From contig OY759511.1 in NCBI GenBank assembly GCA_963662395.1, forward strand, positions 1,178,001-1,242,000: a stretch of DNA of 64,000 nt. The letters are read 5' to 3'. Each line of letters begins with the position of its first letter. The stretch's first letter is position 1. The notes beneath the pieces were generated by a model that saw only the letters and a program-made list of their open reading frames with translations, made no database searches and was not told the origin of the DNA. The position numbers were made by a program, and so were the translations under genes. The stretch is from JAPOXR01 sp963662395. Its GTDB lineage: Bacteria; Pseudomonadota; Alphaproteobacteria; Rhodobacterales; Rhodobacteraceae. Of the stretch, positions 19,439 to 28,589 are shown in pieces.

Positions 19439-20869
19439 TCACAGACCCAGCGTCTGGTAACTCTTGGTGATCCGCTCGATTGCAACGATGTAGGCCGCTG
19501 TCCTCAGATCGGACACATCATCCCTGCTGTTCCACACCTCCTGCATCGACTGGTAGGCAAGCCGCATCGTGTCGTCGAGCCCCGAGCGGACGAGTTCGAG
19601 TTCACCGGCACCCTGGCAGAACCTGTCGACAAAGGAGTCGGAGAATTTCACCGGGACCCCTGATGACTTGAACAGGTGATTCATCTCGTCGAGAAGCAGC
19701 ACGTTCCTGGCCTCCTCTTGGCGGCGCTGCATGCGTCCAAACCTGATATGGCTCAGATTCTTGACCCACTCGAAATACGATACCGTCACCCCGCCGGCAT
19801 TGGCATACATGTCCGGAATGATGATCCGGTTCCTCTCGCGCAGGATCCGGTCAGCCTCGGCCGTGACCGGCCCGTTGGCCGCCTCGATGATCACCGCTGC
19901 CTTGATCCGGTCGGCATTGGCAGAGGCGATGACACCCTCGATTGCCGCCGGGATCAGGATGTCGCAATCCATTTCCAGGACCGACGGTCCATCCTCGACG
20001 AAATCGGCCCCCGGAAACCCTTTGGCACTTCCATTCTCTACCACGTATTCCTTCAGGGCCGGAATATTCAGTCCCTTCGGATCAATGACGGCACCGTCGA
20101 TGTCGATGACCGCAACCACCTTGGCGCCACAATCCTCGGAGACAAACAGTGCCGCGTGGTATCCGACATTACCAAACCCCTGCACGACAACCCGCTTGCC
20201 TTCCAGCGTGCCGTCCAGCCCCGCCTTCGCCGCATCCTCCGGATGCCGAAAAAATTCCTCCAGCGCATACTGGACTCCGCGGCCGGTCGCTTCGACCCGC
20301 CCGGCGATGCCGCCGGCATTGAGCGGTTTGCCGGTCACACAGGCCCGGGAATTGATGTCGGTGGTTTTCATGCGCAAATACTGGTCGGCCATCCAGGCCA
20401 TCTCGCGCTCACCGGTTCCCATGTCCGGGGCCGGAACGTTCTGGCTCGGGTTGATCAGGTCGCGCTTGATCAGTTCATAGGCGAACCGCCGGGTGATCAG
20501 TTCAAGCTCCTCGACGCTGTATTCCCGCGGATTCAGGCACAGCCCCCCCTTTGAGCCACCAAAGGGAACCTCGACCAGCGCGCATTTGAATGTCATCAGC
20601 GCCGCCAGCGCCTCGACCTCATCCTGCGACACGTTGAGATCGTACCGGATACCTCCCTTGACCGGCTCCATATGCTCGGAATGAACGGACCGGTATCCGG
20701 TGAAGGTCTGGATTCCACCTCTCATCCTGACACCGAAGCGAACAACATAGGTGCTGTTGCAGACCCGGATCTTTTCCTTGAGACCGGGGGGTATGGTAAC
20801 AAGATCGGCAGCCTGGGTGTACATCTGCTCGACCGATTCCAGGAATGACGCGTCCTGGTGATTGCCCAT
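19439..20869 (-). CDS. Glu/Leu/Phe/Val dehydrogenase (NAD-type glutamate dehydrogenase)
   Basis: A 476-residue oxidoreductase that interconverts glutamate and 2-oxoglutarate plus ammonia. Visible are the substrate-binding MEPVKGGIRYDLNV, the catalytic-lysine segment CALVEVPFGGSKGG, PAPDMGTGEREMAW, the Rossmann GFGNVGYHAALFV and IPAAIEGVI. The start at 20869 is preceded by AAGGGGGGTAGG; the frame is open further upstream only because it reads through the neighbouring tRNA gene. Length fits the 470-480-residue Rhodobacterales form. Whether the preferred substrate is glutamate or a branched-chain amino acid cannot be read. Confidence 0.93.
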   Translation of the reverse strand: MGNHQDASFLESVEQMYTQAADLVTIPPGLKEKIRVCNSTYVVRFGVRMRGGIQTFTGYRSVHSEHMEPVKGGIRYDLNVSQDEVEALAALMTFKCALVEVPFGGSKGGLCLNPREYSVEELELITRRFAYELIKRDLINPSQNVPAPDMGTGEREMAWMADQYLRMKTTDINSRACVTGKPLNAGGIAGRVEATGRGVQYALEEFFRHPEDAAKAGLDGTLEGKRVVVQGFGNVGYHAALFVSEDCGAKVVAVIDIDGAVIDPKGLNIPALKEYVVENGSAKGFPGADFVEDGPSVLEMDCDILIPAAIEGVIASANADRIKAAVIIEAANGPVTAEADRILRERNRIIIPDMYANAGGVTVSYFEWVKNLSHIRFGRMQRRQEEARNVLLLDEMNHLFKSSGVPVKFSDSFVDRFCQGAGELELVRSGLDDTMRLAYQSMQEVWNSRDDVSDLRTAAYIVAIERITKSYQTLGL

Positions 20870-20900
20870 CCTACCCCCCTTGTGATTCCCAATTGATGAT

Positions 20901-20977
20901 TGGTACCGCCTCCCCGGCTCGAACGGGGGACCTCCAGATCCACAATCTGGCGCTCTAACCAACTGAGCTAAGGCGGC
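20901..20977 (-). tRNA. tRNA-His (GTG)
   Basis: The reverse strand folds as a 77-nt cloverleaf with encoded CCA. The acceptor is GCCGCCT/AGGCGGT, the D arm carries AGCTCAGTTGGTTAGAGC, the anticodon stem CCAGA/TCTGG frames the loop with GTG, and the T arm is CCCCG-TTCGAGC-CGGGG. The discriminator is A73 and the base before G1 is T, so the usual His identity element G-1:C73 is absent. This is a known peculiarity of many alphaproteobacteria. Confidence 0.97.
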
Positions 20978-21173
20978 ACACCCTGACGACACTATCCCAT
21001 TCCCGCGCAGTCCCGCAACTGCATCCCGATGCTTGCGATCCATGCTTGGACACGGTGTCCGGCGGTCCTGTCGGACACCCGCCTTGGCGCCCCTCGCCTT
21101 CCGGACCGCCCCTTGCGCTTGCCCCGGGCACTCCTCGCCCGCGTCGGAGGCAAGGCTCATGTCAGGCGAGACT

Positions 21174-22475
21174 TCAGTTGGCCGTGGACAGATCGATTTT
21201 CGACCAGAGCGCACTTACGGGCAGGCCGAAAATGCGATTTCCGAAGGTGAGTTTCCGCTCTCCCTGATAAAACACGATCCCCGTGAATCTGTGCTTCTTG
21301 CCAGGTCCGTCGGCCGCGAACCAATTCAGATGACGGAAATCATCTTTGCCGATCGTTGCGGAACTCTTCACTTCAATTCCGACCAGACTCCCGCCGCCAT
21401 CGGCGATGATATCGATTTCTCGCCGGTCGGAACTGCGCCAATGATAGAGCCTGAATTCCGTCTCCTGCCGTGGCAGAGACCGCAGGATCTCGTTGAACAC
21501 GAAACTCTCCATCAACCCGCCAAACTGCGTTGCATTGGCGCTTCCTGCATCAAAGGCGTTTGCACCGAGATGCCGCAGTGCACAACACATACCGGTGTCC
21601 AAGAAGTGATATTTCGGTTGCTTGACCTCCCGGCGGGCGTCACCGGAGACCCATGCACCGAGCTTGATGACCAGTGACAACCGGACCAGCACGTCGAGAT
21701 AGGTGTCGACCGTGTCCCGCTTGACGCCGAGCAGGCTGGACAAGTCGGAGACATTGATCTCCTGCCCGGTTCGCGCCGCCATCTGGTCAATCAGGCGGCG
21801 CAACCGGTCGGTCTTGCGTACACGGAGCAGGTCGGCGACATCCCGGTCGACGACCGCATCGACATAACTGCGATAAAGTTCCTGCCGGGACTTCAGCGGC
21901 AATTCTCGCGCCTCGGGAAATCCACCCTCCTGGACGTGTTCGATATACTGATGGCGAGTAAGCGTTGACGGCAGCGTGATGGCATCAAGGGAGGGGTGTT
22001 CCCGGGCGGCCCAGTCGAGCAAACGGTTCGGCGCGACCCGATGTTTTTCGGCCATGGTGAGCGGCCACAGTTTCAACACGAGCATCCTCCCGGCAAGGGA
22101 ATCTGCGACGTCCATCGTGGTGAAGACATTTGATGAGCCAGTAAGTACAAATTGACCCTTTCGTCGATCCATGTCGACGATTCTTTTGATCGCGAGTGCA
22201 AGATTCCTCAATCTCTGCACCTCATCGATGATCACGGGCCCATCTGCAGCGGCGGCGTCGGCGGCGAGGCTCGCCAGTTGGCCCGCCGGGTCTGTTTCAA
22301 TGGCCGCGAAGACCGCGTCGTCGTCGAGCGTCACATAGGTGCCCTTGCTGTATAGCTCCCGTACCATGGTCGTCTTGCCGACCTGTCGGGGGCCGATGAG
22401 ATTGACAATCCTGGCGGCCGCCAGCGCTTCCTCAAGGGAGGCTACCTGATGTCTCGGAAATTCGTCACTTGTCAA
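21174..22475 (-). CDS. ATP-binding protein, AAA_14 plus DUF4143
   Basis: A 433-residue protein of the DUF4143 ATPase family. Walker A GPRQVGKTT is near residue 28, Walker B GPVIIDEVQRL near 79, and a sensor-like VLTGSSNVF follows. After a helical region (NVSDLSSLLGVKRDTVDTYLDVL) the C-terminal PD-(D/E)XK-like DUF4143 segment reads REIDIIADGGGSLVGIEVKSS. These proteins are common, mobile and of unclear function, sometimes proposed as toxin-antitoxin or defence parts. Its promoter and first 28 codons are present three times in tandem upstream. It is downstream of tRNA-His on the same strand. Confidence 0.88.
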   Translation of the reverse strand: MTSDEFPRHQVASLEEALAAARIVNLIGPRQVGKTTMVRELYSKGTYVTLDDDAVFAAIETDPAGQLASLAADAAAADGPVIIDEVQRLRNLALAIKRIVDMDRRKGQFVLTGSSNVFTTMDVADSLAGRMLVLKLWPLTMAEKHRVAPNRLLDWAAREHPSLDAITLPSTLTRHQYIEHVQEGGFPEARELPLKSRQELYRSYVDAVVDRDVADLLRVRKTDRLRRLIDQMAARTGQEINVSDLSSLLGVKRDTVDTYLDVLVRLSLVIKLGAWVSGDARREVKQPKYHFLDTGMCCALRHLGANAFDAGSANATQFGGLMESFVFNEILRSLPRQETEFRLYHWRSSDRREIDIIADGGGSLVGIEVKSSATIGKDDFRHLNWFAADGPGKKHRFTGIVFYQGERKLTFGNRIFGLPVSALWSKIDLSTAN

Positions 22476-23086
22476 AGTCGCCCCTTCACCATTTGCCCGT
22501 TATATGGTCCACCATTTGCCTAATGGAGCTTACGGGACATGTCCACCAGACATCTCACCAAATGCCCTCCAAGATGCGCGGGATTTGCCCGCTGGACACC
22601 CGAGGATGAAGTCAGAGAGGGGGCCGATGAGATTGACAATCCTGGCGGCCGCCAGCGCTTCCTCAAGGGAGGCTACCTGATGTCTCGGAAATTCGTCACT
22701 TGTCAAAGTCGCCCCTTCACCATTTGCCCGTTATATGGTCCACCATTTGCCTAATGGAGCTTACGGGACATGTCCACCAGACATCTCACCAAATGCCCTC
22801 CAAGATGCGCGGGATTTGCCCGCTGGACACCCGAGGATGAAGTCAGAGAGGGGCCGATGAGATTGACAATCCTGGCGGCCGCCAGCGCTTCCTCAAGGGA
22901 GGCTACCTGATGTCTCGGAAATTCGTCACTTGTCAAAGTCGCCCCTTCACCATTTGCCCGTTATATGGTCCACCATTTGCCTAATGGAGCTTACGGGACA
23001 TGTCCACCAGACATCTCACCAAATGCCCTCCAAGATGCGCGGGATTTGCCCGCTGGACACCCGAGGATGAAGTCAGAGAGGGGGCC
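22393..23086. repeat. Three tandem copies of a 231-bp unit covering the 5' end of the ATPase gene
   Basis: The segment 22393-22623 recurs as 22624-22853 and 22854-23084, then stops at the shared GGCCGG. Copies look identical except for one G in a G-run at the unit junction (period 231, then 230, then 231). Each unit holds the first 28 codons of the ATPase (MTSDEFPRHQVASLEEALA), its start codon and about 147 bp of upstream sequence. Only the copy next to the gene reads into Walker A; the others run into a short out-of-family tail. Confidence 0.95.
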
Positions 23087-23331
23087 GGCAGCACCGGTTG
23101 ATCATCAACGACTCGGCGAAATGGTCGGACAAATGCGAATTGACCTCGGACCGGTGATGCTGCCGTGAATGCCGAATCACGATCAGCCTTCTTCGTGATT
23201 TCGCGGCGATCTGCCGCCTCGCCCTTCTGGCGCCGACGTGCGGCATGCCGTGTGCACTGCCCTGATTGCATCCCGGGCGGTGACCAGAGTTTCGGACCCG
23301 GCATGGATGCTCATCCGGATGGAGCAGGCGG

Positions 23332-23808
23332 TCAACGCATTCCGCTCCGGCCTCCGGCACCCCGCAGGCGGTCCCAATCCGCCGTGTCGAGCTGTGCCTG
23401 GTGACGGTCAGCGGCGTTCCGGGCAAACTTGAGCAGCAATGCCCGGCGACGGGCCGGTGCCAGCCGGAACTCTTCTCCCATCCGGACAATCTCGGCATCG
23501 TGGCGGTCAGCAAGGATCAGCCCCGACTCCTCGGGCAGCAGGTCATGCGGGAAATGGCGGTCCACCGCCCAGAAGAAGCGGTCACAATAGTCCAGATAGC
23601 CCTGCCATTTCGAATCGGACATGTAGTCGAGCCGAGATGACTTGCATTCAATCACCCAAAGCTCGGCCTTCGGTCCAACCCCCATGACGTCGACCCGCAA
23701 ACCGCCGGTCGGCGAGAACTCCTCCAGGGTTGCAAACCCGTGGGCCCGCCGCAAATGCCTCCGGACGCCCCGGGCAAGCAATCGTCCTGGTGGAATGACC
23801 ATCTCCAT
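23332..23808 (-). CDS. mmcB: MmcB-family DNA repair protein
   Basis: A 158-residue protein of the alphaproteobacterial MmcB (DUF2081-type) family, linked to DNA-damage response and having a PD-(D/E)XK-like core. Key stretches are RVDVMGVGPKAELWVIECKSSRLDY (with the D...ExK pattern), SDSKWQGYLDYCDRFFWAVD and LPEESGLILADRHDAEIVR. The start is set at 23808 (MEMVIPPGRLLARGVRR); the longer frame upstream shows no similarity. It is divergent from the cyclo-ligase gene. The 23087-23331 stretch after its stop has no recognisable gene. Confidence 0.85.
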   Translation of the reverse strand: MEMVIPPGRLLARGVRRHLRRAHGFATLEEFSPTGGLRVDVMGVGPKAELWVIECKSSRLDYMSDSKWQGYLDYCDRFFWAVDRHFPHDLLPEESGLILADRHDAEIVRMGEEFRLAPARRRALLLKFARNAADRHQAQLDTADWDRLRGAGGRSGMR

Positions 23809-23944
23809 CGGCAAATTATGGATGAATCTGGTGCATTGGCAAACCGGGAACCGCCATCGGCGATCAGGATGACGGGAACTGGCGAATTGTCCAGCAAGCT
23901 GCCGGGTAGTAATGCCGTGCAGGGCTGCGGGGAGACAGCATTCC

Positions 23945-24526
23945 ATGACTTCGAGCGACGCCAAGCAACGCGCCCGCCAGCATGCCACCAGGCACCGGGC
24001 CGCGACGAGAAGCGATCACGGCGAATCACTGGCCGTCATCAGCCTCGCCAATGCACTGAAGGCGATTGCCGGGTCTGGCCCGGTCGCCGGATACCTGGCC
24101 ATAGGCTCGGAGTTGAACCCCGCCGCCGCCATGGCCGACCTTGACAGCGAAGGACGGTGCGTCGCAGTGCCGGTCGTGGACTCTCCTGCCAAGCCGCTGA
24201 AATTCCGGCAATGGCACCCGGATTCATCACTGGTCAAGGCTGAATACGGGATTTCTGTTCCGGCTTCCGGAGACTGGGTCCGGCCTGAAATCCTCGTGGT
24301 CCCCCTGCTGGCATTTGACCGGAGGGGGTTTCGTCTTGGCTATGGCGGGGGATACTATGACCGGACGCTCGCCAGCCTCCGGCAAACCGGGCCGACGACC
24401 GCCATCGGCCTGGCATTCTCCAGCCAGGAACTGAAGCGGGTCCCGACAGAACCGTTTGACCAACCACTTGACATGATTGTAACCGAATGCGGTGTTGCCG
24501 AACTGGGCAACCAGGCCCGGAGTTAG
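23945..24526 (+). CDS. 5-formyltetrahydrofolate cyclo-ligase
   Basis: A 193-residue enzyme converting 5-formyl-THF to 5,10-methenyl-THF with ATP. The family ATP-binding signature is complete: LVVPLLAFDRRGFRLGYGGGYYDRTL near residue 115-140, preceded by KFRQWHPDSSLVKAEYGI and followed by AIGLAFSSQEL and the PFDQPLDMIVTE ending. The start at 23945 (MTSSDAKQRAR) matches family length. It is the first of a same-strand run with the phosphoesterase gene 15 bp later and the glycosyltransferase. Confidence 0.93.
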   Translation: MTSSDAKQRARQHATRHRAATRSDHGESLAVISLANALKAIAGSGPVAGYLAIGSELNPAAAMADLDSEGRCVAVPVVDSPAKPLKFRQWHPDSSLVKAEYGISVPASGDWVRPEILVVPLLAFDRRGFRLGYGGGYYDRTLASLRQTGPTTAIGLAFSSQELKRVPTEPFDQPLDMIVTECGVAELGNQARS

Positions 24527-24541
24527 GCAGTCAGGACCCAA

Positions 24542-25360
24542 ATGCGCATACTGTTTCTTGGTGACATCGTCGGCCGATGCGGACGCGATGCAATAACCTC
24601 CTGGGTTCCGCGGGTTCGTGAATTGTTGAATCCGGATTTTGTCGTGGCCAATGGCGAAAACGCCACGCAGGGAAATGGCATCACCCTCGCCCATGCCAAA
24701 TCCATCCTGGCATCCGGTGTCGATTGCATTACGCTCGGCGACCACGCGTTCGACCAGCGGCCGCTGATGTCGGAAATTGACCGCGAGCCCCGGCTTCTCA
24801 GGCCGCTCAACCTGTCCCGCCATGCACCAGGAAATGGTCATGGAATCTTTACCGACAACCGTAACAGGAAACTCCTGGTCATTTCGGCAATTGGCCGGGT
24901 CTTCATGAAGACGCCGTATGATGACCCCTTCGCTGCCGTTGGCACGCTGTTGTCAACTCATCCTGTCGGGGTATCGGTTCATGCGGTGCTGATCGATTTT
25001 CACGCCGAAGCCACGTCCGAGAAGACGGCAATGGGTCATCACTGCGACGGACGGGCCACCATGGTGGCTGGCACGCATACCCATGTTCCGACCTCCGATT
25101 GGCGAATACTCCCCGGCGGAACCGGGTATATTTCGGATACGGGAATGTGCGGGGACTACCATTCGGTCATCGGCATGCAGAAGGAAGAGCCGGTGGGCCG
25201 GTTTGTCACTGGCCTGCGCCGGGGACGATTCGTCCCCGCAACCGGCGAGGCGTCCCGTTGCGGCGTGCTGATTGACTCGGATGATGCCACCGGACGCGCC
25301 ACCAGGATCGCCCCGGTCCGTGTTGGCGGACCGATTCCGCAGTGCTTTCCCGAGGACTGA
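24542..25360 (+). CDS. YmdB/TIGR00282-family metallophosphoesterase
   Basis: A 272-residue phosphoesterase. The start MRILFLGDIVGRCGRDAI carries the first metal-binding Asp; VVANGENATQGNGIT and ITLGDHAFDQ follow, then the metal-ligand His cluster VAGTHTHVPTSD and the TGMCGDYHSVIGM loop. Homologues in Bacillus (YmdB) hydrolyse 2',3'-cyclic nucleotides; the role in alphaproteobacteria is not established. It sits 15 bp after the cyclo-ligase stop and 14 bp before the glycosyltransferase start, so an operon is likely. Confidence 0.92.
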   Translation: MRILFLGDIVGRCGRDAITSWVPRVRELLNPDFVVANGENATQGNGITLAHAKSILASGVDCITLGDHAFDQRPLMSEIDREPRLLRPLNLSRHAPGNGHGIFTDNRNRKLLVISAIGRVFMKTPYDDPFAAVGTLLSTHPVGVSVHAVLIDFHAEATSEKTAMGHHCDGRATMVAGTHTHVPTSDWRILPGGTGYISDTGMCGDYHSVIGMQKEEPVGRFVTGLRRGRFVPATGEASRCGVLIDSDDATGRATRIAPVRVGGPIPQCFPED

Positions 25361-25374
25361 CGGCGCGCCTGCCC

Positions 25375-26076
25375 ATGCTCGCTCCGCTCTCGGTCATCGT
25401 CCCGACGCTCAATTCGGCAGGCAGCCTGCCGGAACTTTCAGCCTGCCTGGTCGAGGGAGTCCGCAGGCAACTGATTGGGGAATTGATCATTTCCGACGGA
25501 GGTTCCGGAGACAGCACCGAGGAGATTGCTGACGGGCTGGGCGCCAGGTTCATCAGGGGAAGTGCCGGTCGGGGTGGACAATTGGCAGCCGGCGCCCGGA
25601 TTGCCGGAGGAGAATGGTTCCTGTTTCTTCATTCCGACACCATCCTGGAATCCGGATGGTCCGAAGATGTTGCCTGGCACATGGCCAACCGGCCGGAACT
25701 GGCCGGCCATTTCCGCCTCGGATTCGTCAGCGGCGGAGTATGCGCTGACTTCGTTGCCGGCTGGGCAAACTTCCGGTCGGCCATACTCGGTCTGCCATAT
25801 GGCGACCAGGGATTGCTGATCTCGCGCCTCCAATACGAACAATCGGGAGGATATCCCGACATTCCACTCATGGAAGACGTGGCAATTGCACGGGTATTGC
25901 GAAAGCGCATCCGCCCGATGTACAGCACCATCCTCACCGACCCCCGCCGTTACCAGGAGGAAGGCTGGCTGGTGCGGGGCTCACGCAATCTGATCACACT
26001 GATCCGCTATCTGCTGGGAGCCTCCCCGGCGACGCTTTCCAGGGGATACTACCGCGTGCAGGACAGAAACCGTTGA
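25375..26076 (+). CDS. TIGR04283-family glycosyltransferase
   Basis: A 233-residue GT-A/GT2-type glycosyltransferase. The nucleotide-sugar-binding start LAPLSVIVPTLNSAGSLPEL, IISDGGSGDSTEEIADGL, the DxD-like segment WFLFLHSDTIL and the acceptor-side MEDVAIARVLRK are clear. Some TIGR04283 members are annotated in arsenosugar biosynthesis; no arsenic genes are near, so the acceptor is unknown. The start at 25375 removes 11 non-conserved codons that overlap the previous stop. Confidence 0.87.
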   Translation: MLAPLSVIVPTLNSAGSLPELSACLVEGVRRQLIGELIISDGGSGDSTEEIADGLGARFIRGSAGRGGQLAAGARIAGGEWFLFLHSDTILESGWSEDVAWHMANRPELAGHFRLGFVSGGVCADFVAGWANFRSAILGLPYGDQGLLISRLQYEQSGGYPDIPLMEDVAIARVLRKRIRPMYSTILTDPRRYQEEGWLVRGSRNLITLIRYLLGASPATLSRGYYRVQDRNR

Positions 26077-26116
26077 GTTGGCACGGCAGCCAGAATCCCG
26101 GGGGGAGGTCCGCAGT

Positions 26117-27316
26117 ATGAACTTGAACAGAGGCAGGCCCTATGTGGCAATTCCAGGGCCATCCGTCATTCCCGACCAGGTGCTGCAGGCCATGCACCGT
26201 TCGGCTCCGAATATCTATTCCTCCGACCTCGAGCACATGGTGCATGGATTGCTGGACGACCTCAGGGTCGTGGCGGGCACTGATGGTTATTCGACGATCT
26301 ACATCGCGAATGGACATGGTGTCTGGGAGGCGGCACTGTCAAATACCATGAGCCGGGGTGACCGGATCCTGGTCCTGGCTACCGGACTCTTCGCCCAGGG
26401 ATGGGGTGGGTTTGCCGAGAGCATGGGGGTATCGGTGGAGTACATCGATTTCGGGCCATGCGGGACGATCGATTCGACCCGGGTTGCCGAACACCTCGCC
26501 GGCGACCGTGATCACGGGATCAAGGCCGTGATTGCCGTTCAGGTCGATACTGCCAGTTCGGTTCGCAATGACATTGCCTCGCTGTCGGAGGCAATCAAGT
26601 CCACGGGCCATCCGGCCTTGCTGATGGTCGACTGTATCGCCAGCCTGGCCTGCGAACGCTTCCTCATGGACGATTGGGGGGTGGATGTCATGATCGCCGC
26701 AAGTCAGAAGGGATTGATGTGCCCGCCCGGTCTCGGGTTCATGTTCTTCAACGATCGTGCCCGTGCCAGGTGCCGTTCGGCCGGATTGCGCACCCCGTAC
26801 TGGGATTGGGAGTGCCGGGTGGACCCCGAGGAATTCTACATGCTCTTCTGTGGCACCGCGCCGACCCATCACCTGTATGGATTGCGCAGGGCGCTGGACA
26901 TGATCCTGAAGGAGGAAGGCCTCGACGCCATCTGGAAGCGGCATGCCAGGTTGGCGAGAGCGGTCTGGGCAGCAGTGGAGAAGTGGAGCGAGAATGGATC
27001 CATCGCCCTGAATATCTCCGATCCCGGGCACCGAAGCCATGCCGTTTCGACAATACGAACCGGCCCACCCTTCGGCAATTTGCTGAGGAACTGGACCGAG
27101 AGCAATGCTGGTCTTACCCTCGGCATCGGCCTGGGCATGGGCTCTCCGGAGGATCCGGATGCGTCCGGATATTTCCGTATCGGTCATATGGGACATCTGA
27201 ATGCCCACATGATCCTGGGCGCCCTTGGCGTGGTCGAGGCCGGGTTTGACGCCATCGGCTGCCAGCGCGGAAGCGGCGCGCTTGATGCCGCCGCCCGGGT
27301 TTGCAGCACCGGTTGA
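26117..27316 (+). CDS. Class V aminotransferase (serine/alanine-glyoxylate type)
   Basis: A 399-residue PLP enzyme. It opens with RGRPYVAIPGPSVIPDQVLQAM, typical of alanine/serine-glyoxylate aminotransferases. The PLP Lys is in the motif ASQKGLMCPPGLGFM near residue 200, with the upstream Asp in LMVDCIASLACERFLMDDWG. The start at 26117 follows GGGGGGAGG. The substrate pair (serine or alanine with glyoxylate) is inferred from the subfamily pattern. It marks the end of the ordinary core region; the DNA to its right is poor in recognisable genes. Confidence 0.9.
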   Translation: MNLNRGRPYVAIPGPSVIPDQVLQAMHRSAPNIYSSDLEHMVHGLLDDLRVVAGTDGYSTIYIANGHGVWEAALSNTMSRGDRILVLATGLFAQGWGGFAESMGVSVEYIDFGPCGTIDSTRVAEHLAGDRDHGIKAVIAVQVDTASSVRNDIASLSEAIKSTGHPALLMVDCIASLACERFLMDDWGVDVMIAASQKGLMCPPGLGFMFFNDRARARCRSAGLRTPYWDWECRVDPEEFYMLFCGTAPTHHLYGLRRALDMILKEEGLDAIWKRHARLARAVWAAVEKWSENGSIALNISDPGHRSHAVSTIRTGPPFGNLLRNWTESNAGLTLGIGLGMGSPEDPDASGYFRIGHMGHLNAHMILGALGVVEAGFDAIGCQRGSGALDAAARVCSTG

Positions 27317-27592
27317 TCTGGGGTAGGGGAACTCGCCCGCGGTACTTGTCGGTAATCGTCGCCTCAACCGGCATTGGCATTCTGGACCGCGCTCGCCGCG
27401 CGGCCAAGAGGCAGGTCTTCATGAGAGGTGCCCGGACAGATGACCTGTTCGAACACTTCTGAACCCGTCGATCTCGTTCCGCCGACCGGCTTGCCAAGGA
27501 TCGTCGCCCCACGGAGCGTGCTGGATGTTCAGGCGACCGCCAGCGGGCAGGACGCAATTTGACTGAGTTCTCTTTATCCTGAATGCGCGCCC

Positions 27593-27893
27593 GTGCAGGA
27601 AGATGTGCTGCGCATCGACAGGGAGGGGCTGATCGAGGAGAGGTTCGACGTCTCGAAGGCTGTCGCTTGGCTCAGGGGCCGCGGGTTCGACGCCGCCGAC
27701 GGTTGTCCATCTCGACGAGGTACATGTACTTGCCTTGCACATGGCGAGGCCGAACCATCGAAGGCAACGCCGCTGGCTCGATCTGGACCGGACAATCGCC
27801 AGGTTCGCGGAAGCCACCGCCCGACTCGACAGGTACATTCCGTTACGGTGCCATCCCATGCCGGGCACGCAAGGCCTCCAGGCGGCTATCTAG
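27593..27893 (+). pseudogene. Probable frameshifted remnant of a small hypothetical gene
   Basis: Frame 1 reads QEDVLRIDREGLIEERFDV then KAVAWLRGRGFDAA. A different frame picks up as VVHLDEVHVLALHMARP and ARFAEATARLDRYIPLRC, ending at a stop at 27891. Both halves look protein-like and together resemble one gene broken by a frameshift near 27700. I do not recognise the family, and the call rests on composition only. Confidence 0.25.
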
Positions 27894-28503
27894 TCCTGTC
27901 TCCCGTCGTCAAACTGTACTGGGCCATGCGCGATTTGTTGGCAGGAGCCGAGTTAACCGTGACCGGTTGAAAGATCTGATCCTTCCTCACTTGCGAAGCT
28001 CAGTCCACCACAGCGATACTCCGAAATCTGTGTGTCTTCTTCTACCCTGATCGGCTGCAAACCATCGCTGGATTGCTGCTCCGTAGATGGAGCGTCTTCC
28101 CGACTCGCCTTGCGATCAACAGTTCGCATGCGAGAATCCTGGTACGACGTTTCGTACCCTTGTCTCTTCAATCACCGAAGCCTGTCGTAGCGGGCTGTGC
28201 CTGCCGCGTTGTCGGCCGCAGCCGCAGGTCGCAACGATTTCGGTCAAGATCGGACATCCGGACCCTGCCGCGAGAGCAGGATACGCTTGTTCGACATGCG
28301 TTTGGCAGTTGGAATGACTCTGTCGGAGAGGTTGCCAGGCTGAGGACTACCCGCTTCTCCGACCAAGGATCTCAATCGAAAGACATCGAGATGCTCATTG
28401 AATGCGACTTCCCGTGAGCTCAATTGCATTTTCTGATCGCTCCCGGAGGTCGACGGATAGAAACCATAGGTGGAATGTACAAGATTGCTCCAAGTGCGGG
28501 CCC

Positions 28504-28523
28504 CTATAACAATCATGCTATAG
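28504..28523. promoter_or_regulatory. 20-bp dyad upstream of the Gly-Asp repeat gene
   Basis: CTATA (28504-28508) and TATAG (28519-28523) form an imperfect palindrome of LuxR-box size, 66 bp before the ATG. The AT-rich arms could equally be overlapping -10 elements. Its role as an operator of the nearby LuxR-type regulator is a guess. Confidence 0.3.
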
Positions 28524-28589
28524 CCAACTGGGCCGCCTGCAAACTACAGTAGGAACCAATCCCATGCTCTCTAGGACAGGCCTGACACA

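Larger units (their letters stand above)
27317..28589. other. 1.27-kb stretch without an intact gene
   Basis: No frame gives a convincing full protein. The left part is GC-rich and appears to hold gene debris (see 27593-27893). The right part, from about 27950, is more AT-rich and ends at the Gly-Asp repeat gene, whose promoter must lie here. The many short ORFs overlap in several frames without family motifs. Confidence 0.5.

Noticed and set aside
20870..21214. N-terminal extension of the glutamate dehydrogenase
   Set aside because: The open frame passes through the tRNA-His gene and lacks family similarity; the start at 20869 has a ribosome-binding site.
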